Made by a program: the position numbers and the translations under genes. Below are positions 34,166 through 43,428 of a DNA stretch of 64,000 nt, piece by piece; positions within the stretch are counted from its first letter, which is position 1; each line of letters opens with the position of its first letter. The DNA is from Mimachlamys varia. Taxonomy: Eukaryota; Mollusca; Bivalvia; Pectinida; Pectinidae. The DNA lies in NCBI GenBank assembly GCA_947623455.1, contig OX392530.1:4067501-4131500 (forward strand), written 5' to 3'. The notes under the pieces were generated by a model. It worked only from the letters and a program-made list of their open reading frames with translations, had not been told where the DNA came from and made no database searches.

Positions 34166-35086
34166 TTAAGAACCAAGGCATGGAAGAGTAGGGAGACGAA
34201 TATATTTTAAATATGCTGCTGATTTCCACCTGCCCATCCTTTTAATCTGCTCGCCGGACAAGCCAGCCATGTGAGCAGCTGTTGCTGAGCCAATTCTGAA
34301 GCTGTGACATTTATATTTGTGAGGATCTAAATTTGCCCACACTAAAACCCGGTTTAACTGACCAGTGAAATAAGACCTAGTCACAGGTACCCCACCAGGA
34401 AATGTGAACAATGGCCCTGCATCCGATCCCCTAAGCTTGAGGTAACTTAACATGGATTGAACTGGGCAATGTTGTGATGAGCTGGCAACTAATCTCAATG
34501 CCACAGGCTGGGTATAATTCCCTTTGAAATTATGAATCTTAAATTGAAACTCAGTGATTGATCCTTTATTCCTAACAAATGTGATGTCAGAAGCATTAAT
34601 GCATGGTTGATCAACTTTGTTTCTTTGAGTTATCTCCCCTATTCGTAAAAAACTATGAAATGCCAACAGAAACATTGCCCTAAGCAGGATTCGTTCATAT
34701 ATGGTTGCCGATGTATGCTTAAGCCCTTCTAACAGTTTTGTTAGAATGGAGTATGTAATGGGCAGGCGTACGTCAGCAGCACTTTTACAGTTAGAATAAC
34801 CCTTCAACATTTTCCTTATCGCAAAATTGTCACCTGGGTCAATGTAACCATCCAGTTTATTGTAATATCCAATAGTGGAGACATATGTTAGCACTGTTGA
34901 AGCAGCCAAACCTTTGGAAGAACAGTAAGCTATAAACAATGACAAACAGCTTGTGCTTGTTGGAAATACCTCAGACTCAAGATGATGTAAACGTGCGAAG
35001 TGTTTAATTTCTGATAACGCCTTGCTGTATACTTTCCTTGATCGAGGTGCCAGGGCACTGTCAAGAAGGAGTTGTTTTTCTTCCAT
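34166..35086 (-). CDS. Tyrosine recombinase of left Ngaro-like element
   Basis: 306-residue integrase/recombinase that would insert the circular DNA copy of the element. The catalytic set is visible: Arg in FLRIGEITQRN (about residue 146), the H-x-x-R box CHSFRIGSATAAHM (about 260-273) and the terminal Tyr in WKSAAYLKYIR (about 288-298). The start overlaps the RT-RNase H stop by one base (TAATG), suggesting termination-reinitiation. One residue differs from the right copy (M for V in IKRMGRW). Length and motifs are intact. Confidence 0.88.
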   Translation of the reverse strand: MEEKQLLLDSALAPRSRKVYSKALSEIKHFARLHHLESEVFPTSTSCLSLFIAYCSSKGLAASTVLTYVSTIGYYNKLDGYIDPGDNFAIRKMLKGYSNCKSAADVRLPITYSILTKLLEGLKHTSATIYERILLRAMFLLAFHSFLRIGEITQRNKVDQPCINASDITFVRNKGSITEFQFKIHNFKGNYTQPVALRLVASSSQHCPVQSMLSYLKLRGSDAGPLFTFPGGVPVTRSYFTGQLNRVLVWANLDPHKYKCHSFRIGSATAAHMAGLSGEQIKRMGRWKSAAYLKYIRLPTLPCLGS

Positions 35087-36903
35087 TAAAGATGCCAGGC
35101 TTTGGACATTGGAATGTCCGGTTCTCTGTTGACCTCTGGGTATTGGTTGAGGAAGTTCTCGACCTGTAAACGTGACAACATATCGGCCGCAGTATTTTGT
35201 ATACCAGGTATATGCGAGGCTCTGAATAATATATTGTTATTGAGACATGCCACCACAAGTCTTCTCACCAAAGTCATTAAATTGCAGTCTTTAGCTGAAC
35301 AATGATTCACAACCTCAACAACAGCTTGATTGTCAGAATGAAACATAATGCATCTATTCTGTAATCTAGTTCCCCATGTTTCTATAGCTAGTATTATTGG
35401 AAATAGTTCTTTAATAGAGATATGATACCCAGACATTGATTCATGCCACTGTCCGTAAAACCAGGAATTATCAAGAATCGCCCCAAATCCGAGGCCGCTA
35501 GCATCTGTATACATATGGAGATGAACAGAATTCTCCCAGATGGTTGATAAAAACATGGTTTTACCATTGTAGTTGTTGATGAAACCTAACCAAGCTCTAA
35601 GATCTTTCTTTGATTCCTGATTAATTCTAATCCTGTGATGAGAAGCCCGGACCCCCAATGTCAGATCTATTAAGCGTCTTAAAAACGCCCTTCCGGGTAT
35701 CACAACTTTACAGGCGAAATTCAAAAGACCAATGAGGGATTGGATTTCCTTCAATGTTACTTTTTTCCTGGTTAAAAAATGTTCAAGACTGGTTTTAATT
35801 TTACTTACTTTTTCTAATGGGAGCCGAGCTTCACATAACCCAGAATCAAGTTCAACCCCCAGAAAGACTATGACTGTGCTTGGACCTACTGTTTTTTCTG
35901 ATTTAATGGGACAATTAATTTCTTTACAAAAATCTAAAAAGGCTGATAAATATTTTGTACATAAATCAGAATCTGGTGGTGAGATGAAAAGAAAATCATC
36001 AAGGACATGAACACAAGCCTGAACTCCAAGCTTAGTTTCTGCCACCCAATGCAATGATGTACTAAAGCTCTCAAAAATGTTGCAAGATATTGAAGCCCCC
36101 ATGGGCAGTGTTTTATCAAAGTAATACTGTCCTTGTACTTTAAAGCCTAATAATTCATGATCGCCTGGGTTAATGGGGATGAGTTTAAAGGCAGATTCAA
36201 TATCAGTTTTAGCCATCAGGGCACCCTTTCCAGCCTTACAAATATGAGCTATAGCATTAGCTATGGTCTGATACTGCACTGAACACAAGTTTGAGGGTAT
36301 ACCATCATTTATGGATAAACCTGAGGGATAGCTAAGGTGGTGAATTAGCCTAAATTCATTAGGTGATTTTTTGGGTACAAGCCCTAGTGGAGAAATTTGT
36401 ATGTTTTTGAACGGGGGGTTAGCAAATGGACCCTCTATCCTATTAGCTTCAACTTCCTTTCTAATTTTCTGCATTAAAACTGTAGGGTTATTTTTTGCAG
36501 AAGATAAGTTGTCAGATTCTCTGAATTCTCTGTTACCTAAATATTGTAAAGAAAACCCCTCTGTCAGGCCTGTTATAAGATAATCTCTTAAAAATGGAGG
36601 ATAACCTGTAAGCCAGTTATTGAACACAGATACATTAATAGGGGTAATTATCGGAGATGAATGATAAACCGAAGATGTAGCCAAATTATTTTTGGACTCT
36701 GGGATTGCCCGATTGTTCTGTGGCATTACCATCTTTTTTGGGATAGGACTTCTTTGAGTGTCCCCCACTGCATTTTTCACACTTATGTGGGAATGAACAA
36801 TCCTGTCGGTTACACACTCCCCTATTATTGAACTGCCAGCAGACTCTGGGGTGGTTGTGGGTGGAATGCTGTTGTGAGTTGGGTCGAAAATTACCATTCC
36901 CAC
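35086..36903 (-). CDS. Reverse transcriptase-RNase H of left Ngaro-like element
   Basis: 605-codon frame. RT: LGLVPKKSPNEFRLIHHLSY, MAKTDIESAFKLIPI (first catalytic Asp), LPMGASISCNIFES and VLDDFLFIS (catalytic Asp pair). RNase H: MYTDASGLGFGAILD, SIKELFPIILAIETWG, MFHSDNQAVVEVVN and HIPGIQNTAADMLSR. The first about 70 codons overlap Gag in another frame, so translation probably begins by frameshift or internally (for instance at MVMPQNNRAIPE). Compared with the right copy, three residues differ (I/V, V/G, I/V). No methyltransferase domain is seen downstream of RNase H, fitting Ngaro rather than DIRS1. Confidence 0.88.
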   Translation of the reverse strand: MGMVIFDPTHNSIPPTTTPESAGSSIIGECVTDRIVHSHISVKNAVGDTQRSPIPKKMVMPQNNRAIPESKNNLATSSVYHSSPIITPINVSVFNNWLTGYPPFLRDYLITGLTEGFSLQYLGNREFRESDNLSSAKNNPTVLMQKIRKEVEANRIEGPFANPPFKNIQISPLGLVPKKSPNEFRLIHHLSYPSGLSINDGIPSNLCSVQYQTIANAIAHICKAGKGALMAKTDIESAFKLIPINPGDHELLGFKVQGQYYFDKTLPMGASISCNIFESFSTSLHWVAETKLGVQACVHVLDDFLFISPPDSDLCTKYLSAFLDFCKEINCPIKSEKTVGPSTVIVFLGVELDSGLCEARLPLEKVSKIKTSLEHFLTRKKVTLKEIQSLIGLLNFACKVVIPGRAFLRRLIDLTLGVRASHHRIRINQESKKDLRAWLGFINNYNGKTMFLSTIWENSVHLHMYTDASGLGFGAILDNSWFYGQWHESMSGYHISIKELFPIILAIETWGTRLQNRCIMFHSDNQAVVEVVNHCSAKDCNLMTLVRRLVVACLNNNILFRASHIPGIQNTAADMLSRLQVENFLNQYPEVNREPDIPMSKAWHL

Positions 36904-37633
36904 CCCGTTTTGGCAAATTACGTGTCATCGCTTGTGTGTAAAGCTCCGAATTGAGCACTGCCCAACCCAAGTCCTCAGTAGCTTTCCATTTGCGAAAATT
37001 GCTGTCATAGAACTGCCAATCCCCTTTTTGAGAAGCTAGAGTGTTAACAATATTGCTGTATTTCATTAGATTGGGAGTTTCATGTGGAAACTTGGCCGAG
37101 TAGATAGCAACAAAGACGCAAAATGCCTCATTCCATTTTTCAATGGTATAAATTTTGTATGATTTAAATCTAGGGACTAGACCAACTTTGCCTGAAGTTG
37201 TTTGTAGGTCAAGAACTTGTGGCTTTTGCTCAAAAATTAAAGAGCCCAGTTCTATGTACTGGTTTGCCCAGATCTGTGTTTTAATTTTTGTGTCTATGTT
37301 GCTATCCAGGGGCCTTGTGATGCTACCTTTGCTGGCTTTTTGTAGGTCATTCGTACCAGTACTAGTAGTAGTACTGTCAGAGTGGAGGTGTTGTACCACA
37401 TCATCAAGGGAGAGTTCATTGTCTTCAGGTGATGAGCCAGTCTCTTCTGCAATAGGGTCATTAGATGAAGCTGGCCTGTCAGCCTGTATAAGCTTATACA
37501 GCTCTTTGGCTATTTCTTTGGCTGTTGGTGTATTGGGCGGGTTCGAATCAGCTTGTTTTTTCTTGGATGTCGAACTGGTCTTTTCTGTGTTCTTGCGTTT
37601 CCGCGTCATCATTACTGTAGAGCAGAAAGACAT
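36686..37633 (-). CDS. Gag-like protein of left Ngaro-like element
   Basis: 315 codons, or 308 if started at the second methionine pair MMTRKRKN. Basic Ser/Thr-rich N-terminus, helical middle (EIAKELYKLIQADRP; WANQYIELGSLIFE), and a C-terminal zinc region: CCCH-type VCWQFNNRGVCNRQDCSFPH followed by a CCHC knuckle CEKCSGGHSKKSY. The last knuckle cysteine is Tyr here and Cys in the right copy, so this copy probably has a defective nucleic-acid-binding knuckle. Two further substitutions (A/G, G/S). Confidence 0.82.
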   Translation of the reverse strand: MSFCSTVMMTRKRKNTEKTSSTSKKKQADSNPPNTPTAKEIAKELYKLIQADRPASSNDPIAEETGSSPEDNELSLDDVVQHLHSDSTTTSTGTNDLQKASKGSITRPLDSNIDTKIKTQIWANQYIELGSLIFEQKPQVLDLQTTSGKVGLVPRFKSYKIYTIEKWNEAFCVFVAIYSAKFPHETPNLMKYSNIVNTLASQKGDWQFYDSNFRKWKATEDLGWAVLNSELYTQAMTRNLPKRGGNGNFRPNSQQHSTHNHPRVCWQFNNRGVCNRQDCSFPHKCEKCSGGHSKKSYPKKDGNATEQSGNPRVQK

Positions 37634-37639
37634 TTAAAA

Positions 37640-38353
37640 TCAAACATGCATTGATCTGGTTTCATACCCCTGACCGAGCAGTCAGTGTATCAATTGCACA
37701 TCATAACAACTAGCCATGAAATGGCACATGATCAGACTTACAGCTTGTGACTTCCTGTCACAGATTATGACCACCTGTCATAATAATGTTTCAACACATA
37801 TAACTCAGTTTGTGACATCTTGACACAAACCTTATGACATCCCGTCATAGAATATGACATCCCGTCATATCTCGACTGCTCAGATAACTCCCGTCATCGT
37901 CATAGCAATCAACAGTTAATTATATATAACCATTAAGATAAATTCTCATTATCTCAAACACAGTCAGAGATTGAGTGATGACATTATGTCATCCTTGATA
38001 AACATGACCAATACAGGAAATATACCCAGACACTGCAAATCAAAAGATGCCAGCTTATGTGCAGCGAGAAATTAGAAAAAATTATATAAAAATTATGTCC
38101 TAATATAGAGATTCAAAAATTAGTTTATAATTAACTATATTGGTAATTATAGTCATATGTGTATTTCGTATCATATCAAATGCTAATTATTGACAAGCAA
38201 TACTTGTGAAGATAAATGCAATCTCTGCCGATCTTTAAAGATATTTTGGACAGAAGTGGCACAAAACTTCCCAAGAAACCTGCAAAATTTGTAACACCAG
38301 GACTGTGAAGTGTCTGAATTTTGTTTACAAAATAATTAATTTCTACAATCTCA
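37640..38353 (-). promoter_or_regulatory. Leader between SGNH and Gag with six 17-bp dyads, left copy
   Basis: Six inverted-repeat sites of the form [T/G][A/G]TGAC-N5-G[T/A]CA[T/C][A/C]: 37746-37762, 37766-37782, 37811-37827, 37833-37849, 37853-37869 and 37977-37993. Start-to-start spacing is 20, 45, 22 and 20 bp for the first five. The region is bounded by splice-like signals (see the right copy). A regulatory or protein-binding role is inference. Confidence 0.5.
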
Positions 38354-38998
38354 TTACCTGTGGAAAAATCTATCTCTGCAGTAAATAATGGCCCTTTTAA
38401 TGTTGCCAATGTATCTGGGCATCCCTATATGATTACTCAGGTGGACTCCATCTCTGGCACGAAATTCCTTTTGACTATTTTTTAAGCCAAACAGTCTCCA
38501 GTATTTGATTGAGACAGTATCATAGCATAAAGCTTTCAGGGCTTTGTTGGTCTCAACCACTTTCTCATTATAAAGGTCAACAGGGATGTGGCGGGTACAA
38601 TTTCGTTGTAAGGTTTGGCAGATAATCACCCATTTTACATCAAGGCCATTGATTAAAAACTCACTATATGCAAAAATATGGTTTGCCAGTTTATCGGGTG
38701 ACATTAGTGTGTCATCAAGGTCATTGCCCCCTATGTGTATAATACACGCATCTGGTTGAACATGGATGACCCGTTGTGTAAACATGTTTTTACATTGTTT
38801 TAGGGTTCCGCCCGATTTCCCATAATAATAGATATCCATATCTGGACCGAGTATTCCCATATTTTTGTCATAGCTGGGATTAAACACCAGGAAACGTTCG
38901 AGTCGCCTTATGAAGGAGTGACCCAGGATAAGTATCCGAATGGCGTGTCCAGACATTGTAGATGAAATCAAGTTATGGCGCCAAATCGGGCAGTGCAT
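38354..38998 (-). CDS. SGNH/GDSL-type hydrolase of left Ngaro-like element
   Basis: 214 codons, or 200 from the internal start MSGHAIRIL. SGNH signature blocks: ILILGHSFIRRLE (block I, catalytic Ser in GHS), CIIHIGGNDLDDTL (block III GxND with the oxyanion Asn) and ARDGVHLSNHIG (block V, Asp and His of the catalytic triad). Family members are esterases/lipases acting on acyl or acetyl esters; the substrate is unknown. Identical to the right copy over all 214 residues. It sits upstream of Gag, within the element's boundaries, and belongs to the retroelement rather than to the host. Confidence 0.82.
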   Translation of the reverse strand: MHCPIWRHNLISSTMSGHAIRILILGHSFIRRLERFLVFNPSYDKNMGILGPDMDIYYYGKSGGTLKQCKNMFTQRVIHVQPDACIIHIGGNDLDDTLMSPDKLANHIFAYSEFLINGLDVKWVIICQTLQRNCTRHIPVDLYNEKVVETNKALKALCYDTVSIKYWRLFGLKNSQKEFRARDGVHLSNHIGMPRYIGNIKRAIIYCRDRFFHR

Positions 38999-39213
38999 GA
39001 CCCCAATATCAGTACAATATTACGTCATAATATTGCGAATGAGCGGGAAGGGGGGGGGGTACAGAGACGTGCTTACTGTTTCGCTCATTATAACAGCAAA
39101 ATCACGATACAATACCTTGTTTACCGTTTTACCTGTCAGTCAAAACATTAGATGACTGTAATGACGAGAAACAACCTCTATCTCGCTCGAGATAGCCTTA
39201 TTTGTTCGCAAAT

Positions 39214-39233
39214 TTTTCCTTCTGAGCCGTACG
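39214..39233 (-). repeat. Truncated A1 terminal repeat, left Ngaro-like element
   Basis: TTTTTCCTTCTGAGCCGTAC, the inner 20 bp of the A repeat. The outer about 42 bp are missing where the central LINE begins. Confidence 0.65.
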
Positions 39234-39526
39234 GTTGGGTTGCGCATGCGCTACCTGCTGGACGTCTTTTCTGTTTCCTGCTCGGTAAAGTATCTAACTA
39301 ACTAAATTCACGCTTTCTATCTTACATTTTATCTCCACACCTCGCCATTATAAATATTCCATCTCCATCGATCCTATTTCATCTACCCATATTCCAACGT
39401 TTCCTATCTAAGCTATTCCATAACTTTTCTCTTCTGTCTCTCACCTCCTCGTATTTCCCGCCATCTTGCTTAGGTATCCTATCAACATCCGGTTTACCAC
39501 CGCGACTCCAACAAACAGGTAAGACC

Positions 39527-42500
39527 ATGAAGACCATACTCACCACAGCTCTTCTCATACTCTGGTTAGTTAGCAAAGCGACACAACTTCACACAAACAA
39601 ATTCCACACAAACACACCTTCGTCACGACCAGATACACACGTAACGCTAGCAATATGCCCGACACTTACCACTAGACTCAAACACAAAACAATCAGACCC
39701 AGCTGCAATTACTTGTTCATTCTCCTACTCTCCATATCTGCAGACACTGAAACAAACCCCGGTCCAAGGGCTCCCAAGTACCCCTGTGGGTCGTGTGGGA
39801 AGGCAGTCTCGTGGAAATCCAGCGCAATATGCTGTGATACATGCAATACCTGGTTCCACGTAGACTGTCAGGGAATGAATAAGTCATTCCTAAAGTACTA
39901 CACACCCGCGGACGTGTCTTGGGAGTGTCTGAACTGTGGTATGCCCAACTTCTCATCAACACTTTTCGACAACAACATAACAAACACATCCAACAGATTC
40001 TCAAACCTCAGCACCATATCTGACGACCCCACCAGTCCAGGACTACCCACAGCATCATCATCCCCGATAAAAATCCAAAATAACAGTACACCCACCAACA
40101 AATTCAAAACTCCAATCAGAATAGCCACAATAAATTTCCAATCTATATCAAACAAAAAACATTACCTAGACGAACTCATACATACACTCAAACCGGACAT
40201 AATCATTGGAACAGAAACATGGCTGAACAACTCCATATCCTCCCATGAATACTTCCCAGCCACTCAGTACAATGTATACAGAAAAGATCGCAACCCAAAC
40301 AAACGAGGACAGAGCCACGGTGGTGTGCTCCTTGCCATCACAAATAAGTACATATCACAACAATTACCAGACCTGGAAACAGACAATGAAGCCATATGGG
40401 CAAGCATCACAATGTCAAACTCGCACAAACTAACAATAGGTTCATATTACAGACCACCTACAGACAAAGGCAATTCACTCCAACAATTAGAAATTTCAAT
40501 GCACAGACTCAACGCTAACAACAACAACAACACAATCACATATATCGGTGGAGATTTTAATCTTCCACACATAGACTGGCAGACAAATCAAACCATCGCA
40601 GGCAAACCAGACCAAATCCAACACCAGCACTTACTTGACATCATAGCTGATTACTCACTTACCCAAACCACAAGCAATCCAACTCGGGGTGACCACATAC
40701 TTGACCTAGGACTTACCAACAGACCAGCTATAGTTAACAAGACTGAAACAGCACCTCCCATTGGTAAAGCAGACCACGACATAGTTTTCACAGAAATAGA
40801 TGTAAGACTGAAAAGAGCACGCAAACAACCACGACACGTATACACCTATCACAAAGCCAATTGGGACAATATAAAAGAAGACCTCACCAAACTAGACAGT
40901 ACACTCGACGAACTGACCGACAAAACAGCAAACAACATGTGGAACACGTTCAAATTAACACTCATTGAATCTGTAAACAAAAACATACCCCAAAAACTCC
41001 TGACCTATAAACATCGACTCCCATGGATGACACATTCCCTCCTTTGCCTCATAAAACAATCCAAACGCCTACACTCCAAAAGTCGCACTAACCATCAACT
41101 CACTCAAAAATACAAAGCAAAAAAAGCTGAAGTACAGAAACAATCACGCAACGCATACCTAAACTACATAGAAAAAATGATCAAAGACATACCCATAAAT
41201 GAACCAGACTCCACGCACTCTAACAGAAAATACAATCCCAAAAAACTATTCTCATACATCAAAACCACAAGAAAAGAAAACACAGACATCTCATCCCTTC
41301 GTAAAGATGGACACCTCATCACAGACCCAACTTTAAAAGCAAACATCCTCAACCAAGAATTCCAAGCTGCCTTCACAACGGAACAGAACAACGACATACC
41401 CGACAAAGGACCATCACCACACCCAAATATGCCACAAATTCACATTACATCCAATGGAATCGCAAAATTACTCGGAAACATAAACCCACACAAAGCAACA
41501 GGACCTGACCAAATACACGGAAGAATCCTAAAAGAACTCAAAGACACCATAGCACCCCTACTCACAAAAATATTCAACACATCACTCCGCACAGGGACAC
41601 TACCACACGATTGGAAACATGCCAACGTAAACCCCATTTACAAGAAAGGAGACAAACACAACCCCACAAACTACCGCCCAATCTCACTCACCTGCATCAC
41701 ATGCAAAATCATGGAACACATCATCACAAGCGCCACAATGAAACACCTAGAAGACAACAACATACTTTACAACCTCCAACATGGCTTCCGCTCCTCTAGA
41801 TCATGCGAAACACAACTCGCCACATTCATCCACGACCTAACACACAACCACAATACAAATAAACAGACAGACATAGTGATAATGGACTTTGCCAAAGCAT
41901 TTGACAAAGTCCCACACAAACGCCTTCAATACAAACTCAAACACTATGGGATAACAGGGAACACACTCACATGGATTACAGACTTCCTCACACACCGCAC
42001 CCAAACAGTAGTACTTGAAGGGAAACAATCAAACAAAATTCAAGTAACATCAGGAGTACCTCAAGGAACCTGTTTGGGCCCAATACTCTTTCTCATATAC
42101 ATCAACGACCTACCAGACTACATAAAACACAGCACCCTCAGACTCTTTGCTGACGACAGCATAATCTATAAAACAATCCACAACAAAGACGACGCACACA
42201 AACTACAACAAGACATAGACGCAGCAGGACAGTGGGAAAAGGACTGGCTCATGACATTTCACCCAAACAAATGTAACATCATATCCACTACAAACAAACG
42301 CACCAAAACAATATATAACTACAAACTGCATAACCACACACTGCAACAAGTCGACGCCACCAAATACCTAGGACTTAAACTACAAAAAAATCTCAAATGG
42401 GACACACACATCAACAACATCACCGCAAACGCGAACAGATCACTAGGCTTCCTTAAACGTAACCTTAAAATAAACTCACAAAATATAAAAGAACACGCAT

Positions 42501-42979
42501 ACAAAGCCCTAGTGAGACCCAAACTAGAATACTGCTCTTCCATATGGGACCCGCACAACACAAACCATATCAACCAGCTAGAGAAAATACAACGCAGAGC
42601 AGCACGATACGTACAAAACAGATACCACAACACCAGCTCAGTACAAGACATGATGGACAAACTAAACTGGCCCACACTCCAGACACGCAGACTCAACACT
42701 AGACTAATTTTACTATATAAAATTATCCACCATCATGTCGCAATAGACGCAAACACAATCTTACACCCAGCAGACCCTAGGACAAGACAAACACACCCAT
42801 ACACATATAGACACCTATCTGCCACCAAGGACACATACAAATACTCCTTCTTCCCACACACAATAACACAATGGAACCTCCTCCCGGTGGCAGCAGTACA
42901 ATGCCCTACACTAGAGATCTTCAAGGCACATATACACAACGCAGCCCTTGTCGATCTCAAACACACACCAACACCCTAA
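39527..42979 (+). CDS. LINE polyprotein: 2A-like peptide, PHD finger, AP endonuclease, reverse transcriptase
   Basis: 1150 residues. Hydrophobic N-terminus (LTTALLILWLV), second hydrophobic stretch at 61-71, 2A-like SADTETNPGP at 71-80 (cleavage before the final Pro would release an 79-residue leader), PHD-type C4HC3 finger at about 87-137 (YPCGSCGKAV ... CCDTCNTWFHVDC ... WECLNC), AP-type endonuclease at about 197-430 (IATINFQSI, GTETWLN, GGDFNLPHIDW, KADHDIVF), RT at about 640-900 (NVNPIYKKGDKHNPTNYRPI, IVIMDFAKAFDKVPHK, GVPQGTCLGPILFLIYINDL, FADDSI with the catalytic Asp pair near 873), then a C-terminal domain with LEKIQRRAARYV. Fully open. Supplies the nicking and reverse-transcription functions for target-primed insertion. 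Confidence 0.9.
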   Translation: MKTILTTALLILWLVSKATQLHTNKFHTNTPSSRPDTHVTLAICPTLTTRLKHKTIRPSCNYLFILLLSISADTETNPGPRAPKYPCGSCGKAVSWKSSAICCDTCNTWFHVDCQGMNKSFLKYYTPADVSWECLNCGMPNFSSTLFDNNITNTSNRFSNLSTISDDPTSPGLPTASSSPIKIQNNSTPTNKFKTPIRIATINFQSISNKKHYLDELIHTLKPDIIIGTETWLNNSISSHEYFPATQYNVYRKDRNPNKRGQSHGGVLLAITNKYISQQLPDLETDNEAIWASITMSNSHKLTIGSYYRPPTDKGNSLQQLEISMHRLNANNNNNTITYIGGDFNLPHIDWQTNQTIAGKPDQIQHQHLLDIIADYSLTQTTSNPTRGDHILDLGLTNRPAIVNKTETAPPIGKADHDIVFTEIDVRLKRARKQPRHVYTYHKANWDNIKEDLTKLDSTLDELTDKTANNMWNTFKLTLIESVNKNIPQKLLTYKHRLPWMTHSLLCLIKQSKRLHSKSRTNHQLTQKYKAKKAEVQKQSRNAYLNYIEKMIKDIPINEPDSTHSNRKYNPKKLFSYIKTTRKENTDISSLRKDGHLITDPTLKANILNQEFQAAFTTEQNNDIPDKGPSPHPNMPQIHITSNGIAKLLGNINPHKATGPDQIHGRILKELKDTIAPLLTKIFNTSLRTGTLPHDWKHANVNPIYKKGDKHNPTNYRPISLTCITCKIMEHIITSATMKHLEDNNILYNLQHGFRSSRSCETQLATFIHDLTHNHNTNKQTDIVIMDFAKAFDKVPHKRLQYKLKHYGITGNTLTWITDFLTHRTQTVVLEGKQSNKIQVTSGVPQGTCLGPILFLIYINDLPDYIKHSTLRLFADDSIIYKTIHNKDDAHKLQQDIDAAGQWEKDWLMTFHPNKCNIISTTNKRTKTIYNYKLHNHTLQQVDATKYLGLKLQKNLKWDTHINNITANANRSLGFLKRNLKINSQNIKEHAYKALVRPKLEYCSSIWDPHNTNHINQLEKIQRRAARYVQNRYHNTSSVQDMMDKLNWPTLQTRRLNTRLILLYKIIHHHVAIDANTILHPADPRTRQTHPYTYRHLSATKDTYKYSFFPHTITQWNLLPVAAVQCPTLEIFKAHIHNAALVDLKHTPTP
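39743..39766 (+). other. 2A-like ribosome-skipping peptide (DTETNPGP)
   Basis: Codons 73-80 of the LINE protein match D-x-E-x-N-P-G-P. A second, independent example is DIELNPGP at 7373-7396 in the degraded LINE. Confidence 0.7.
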
Positions 42980-43151
42980 ACCCACAAAGTTCTTTTATCT
43001 TATAGCTCAAAAATTAAAAATAAAAAAAACAGCACCGACCCCTCACTGTAAATAACAATTTCCTCACTCCTTTTAACAGCGGCCAGCAAAAACAACCCAC
43101 ATTACCCGTAAACATCATTTCTGATGGAGGGTGTACCCTAAAAGAAGAAGA

Positions 43152-43213
43152 AGTCACTCTCCAGCAAGAAACACATGATGCAGAGCACACAGTACGGCTC
43201 AGAAGGAAAAATT
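43152..43213 (+). repeat. A1 terminal repeat, right Ngaro-like element
   Basis: AGTCACTCTCCAGCAAGAAA...GAAGGAAAAAT, repeated as A2 at 49022-49082. Confidence 0.8.
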
Positions 43214-43428
43214 TGCGAACAAATAAGGCTATCTCGAGCGAGATAGAGGTTGTTTCTCGTCATTACAGTCATCTAATGTTTTGACTGACAGGTAAAACGG
43301 TAAACAAGGTATTGTATCGTGATTTTGCTGTTATAATGAGCGAAACAGTAAGCACGTCTCTGTACCCCCCCCCCCCCTTCCCGCTCATTCGCAATATTAT
43401 GACGTAATATAGTACTGATATTGGGGTC

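Larger units (their letters stand above)
23680..39233. repeat. Left arm of giant inverted repeat
   Basis: Reverse complement of 43194-60003. Mirrored coordinates sum to 82427 at many independent points between 30861 and 38998 (for example 34166/48261, 36903/45524, 38998/43429), to about 83550 at 27777-29477 and to 83678 at 25193-26423. The shifts are explained by two elements present only in the right arm. Outer boundary: homology stops at CAAACTATAAC (about 23680) inside SLC1 intron 4. Confidence 0.93.
32840..39233 (-). mobile_element. Ngaro-like tyrosine-recombinase retrotransposon, left copy
   Basis: DIRS-order retroelement on the minus strand: truncated 5' repeat A1 (39233-39214), SGNH hydrolase, leader with dyads, Gag, RT-RNase H, tyrosine recombinase, repeat B1 (33535-33933), repeat A2 (33345-33405), repeat B2 (32840-33238). 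The A1...B1-A2-B2 split direct repeats and absence of a methyltransferase domain point to the Ngaro/PAT type rather than DIRS1 proper. All frames are open. Only about 20 bp of A1 remains next to the central LINE, against about 60 bp in the right copy. Confidence 0.85.
39234..43151 (+). mobile_element. Intact non-LTR retrotransposon (CR1/L2-like LINE) at the palindrome centre
   Basis: About 3.9 kb: a 290-bp 5' UTR, one 1150-codon ORF, and a 3' UTR ending GGGTGTACCCTAAAAGAAGAAGAAG (short hairpin plus GAA-type tail). It has no inverted counterpart and forms almost all of the spacer. No target-site duplication is visible: its 5' end abuts a truncated A1 repeat and its 3' end abuts a full A1 repeat. 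The ORF is uninterrupted, so it may be recently inserted and competent. Confidence 0.85.

Noticed and set aside
37155..37637. 160-codon frame antisense to Ngaro Gag (also 44790-45272)
   Set aside because: A shadow of the Gag frame on the opposite strand; conserved between arms only because the DNA is duplicated.
38176..38409. 77-codon frame overlapping the end of the SGNH ORF (also 44018-44251)
   Set aside because: Overlaps another frame, without motif or codon support. It lies in the leader and is mirrored by DNA identity only.
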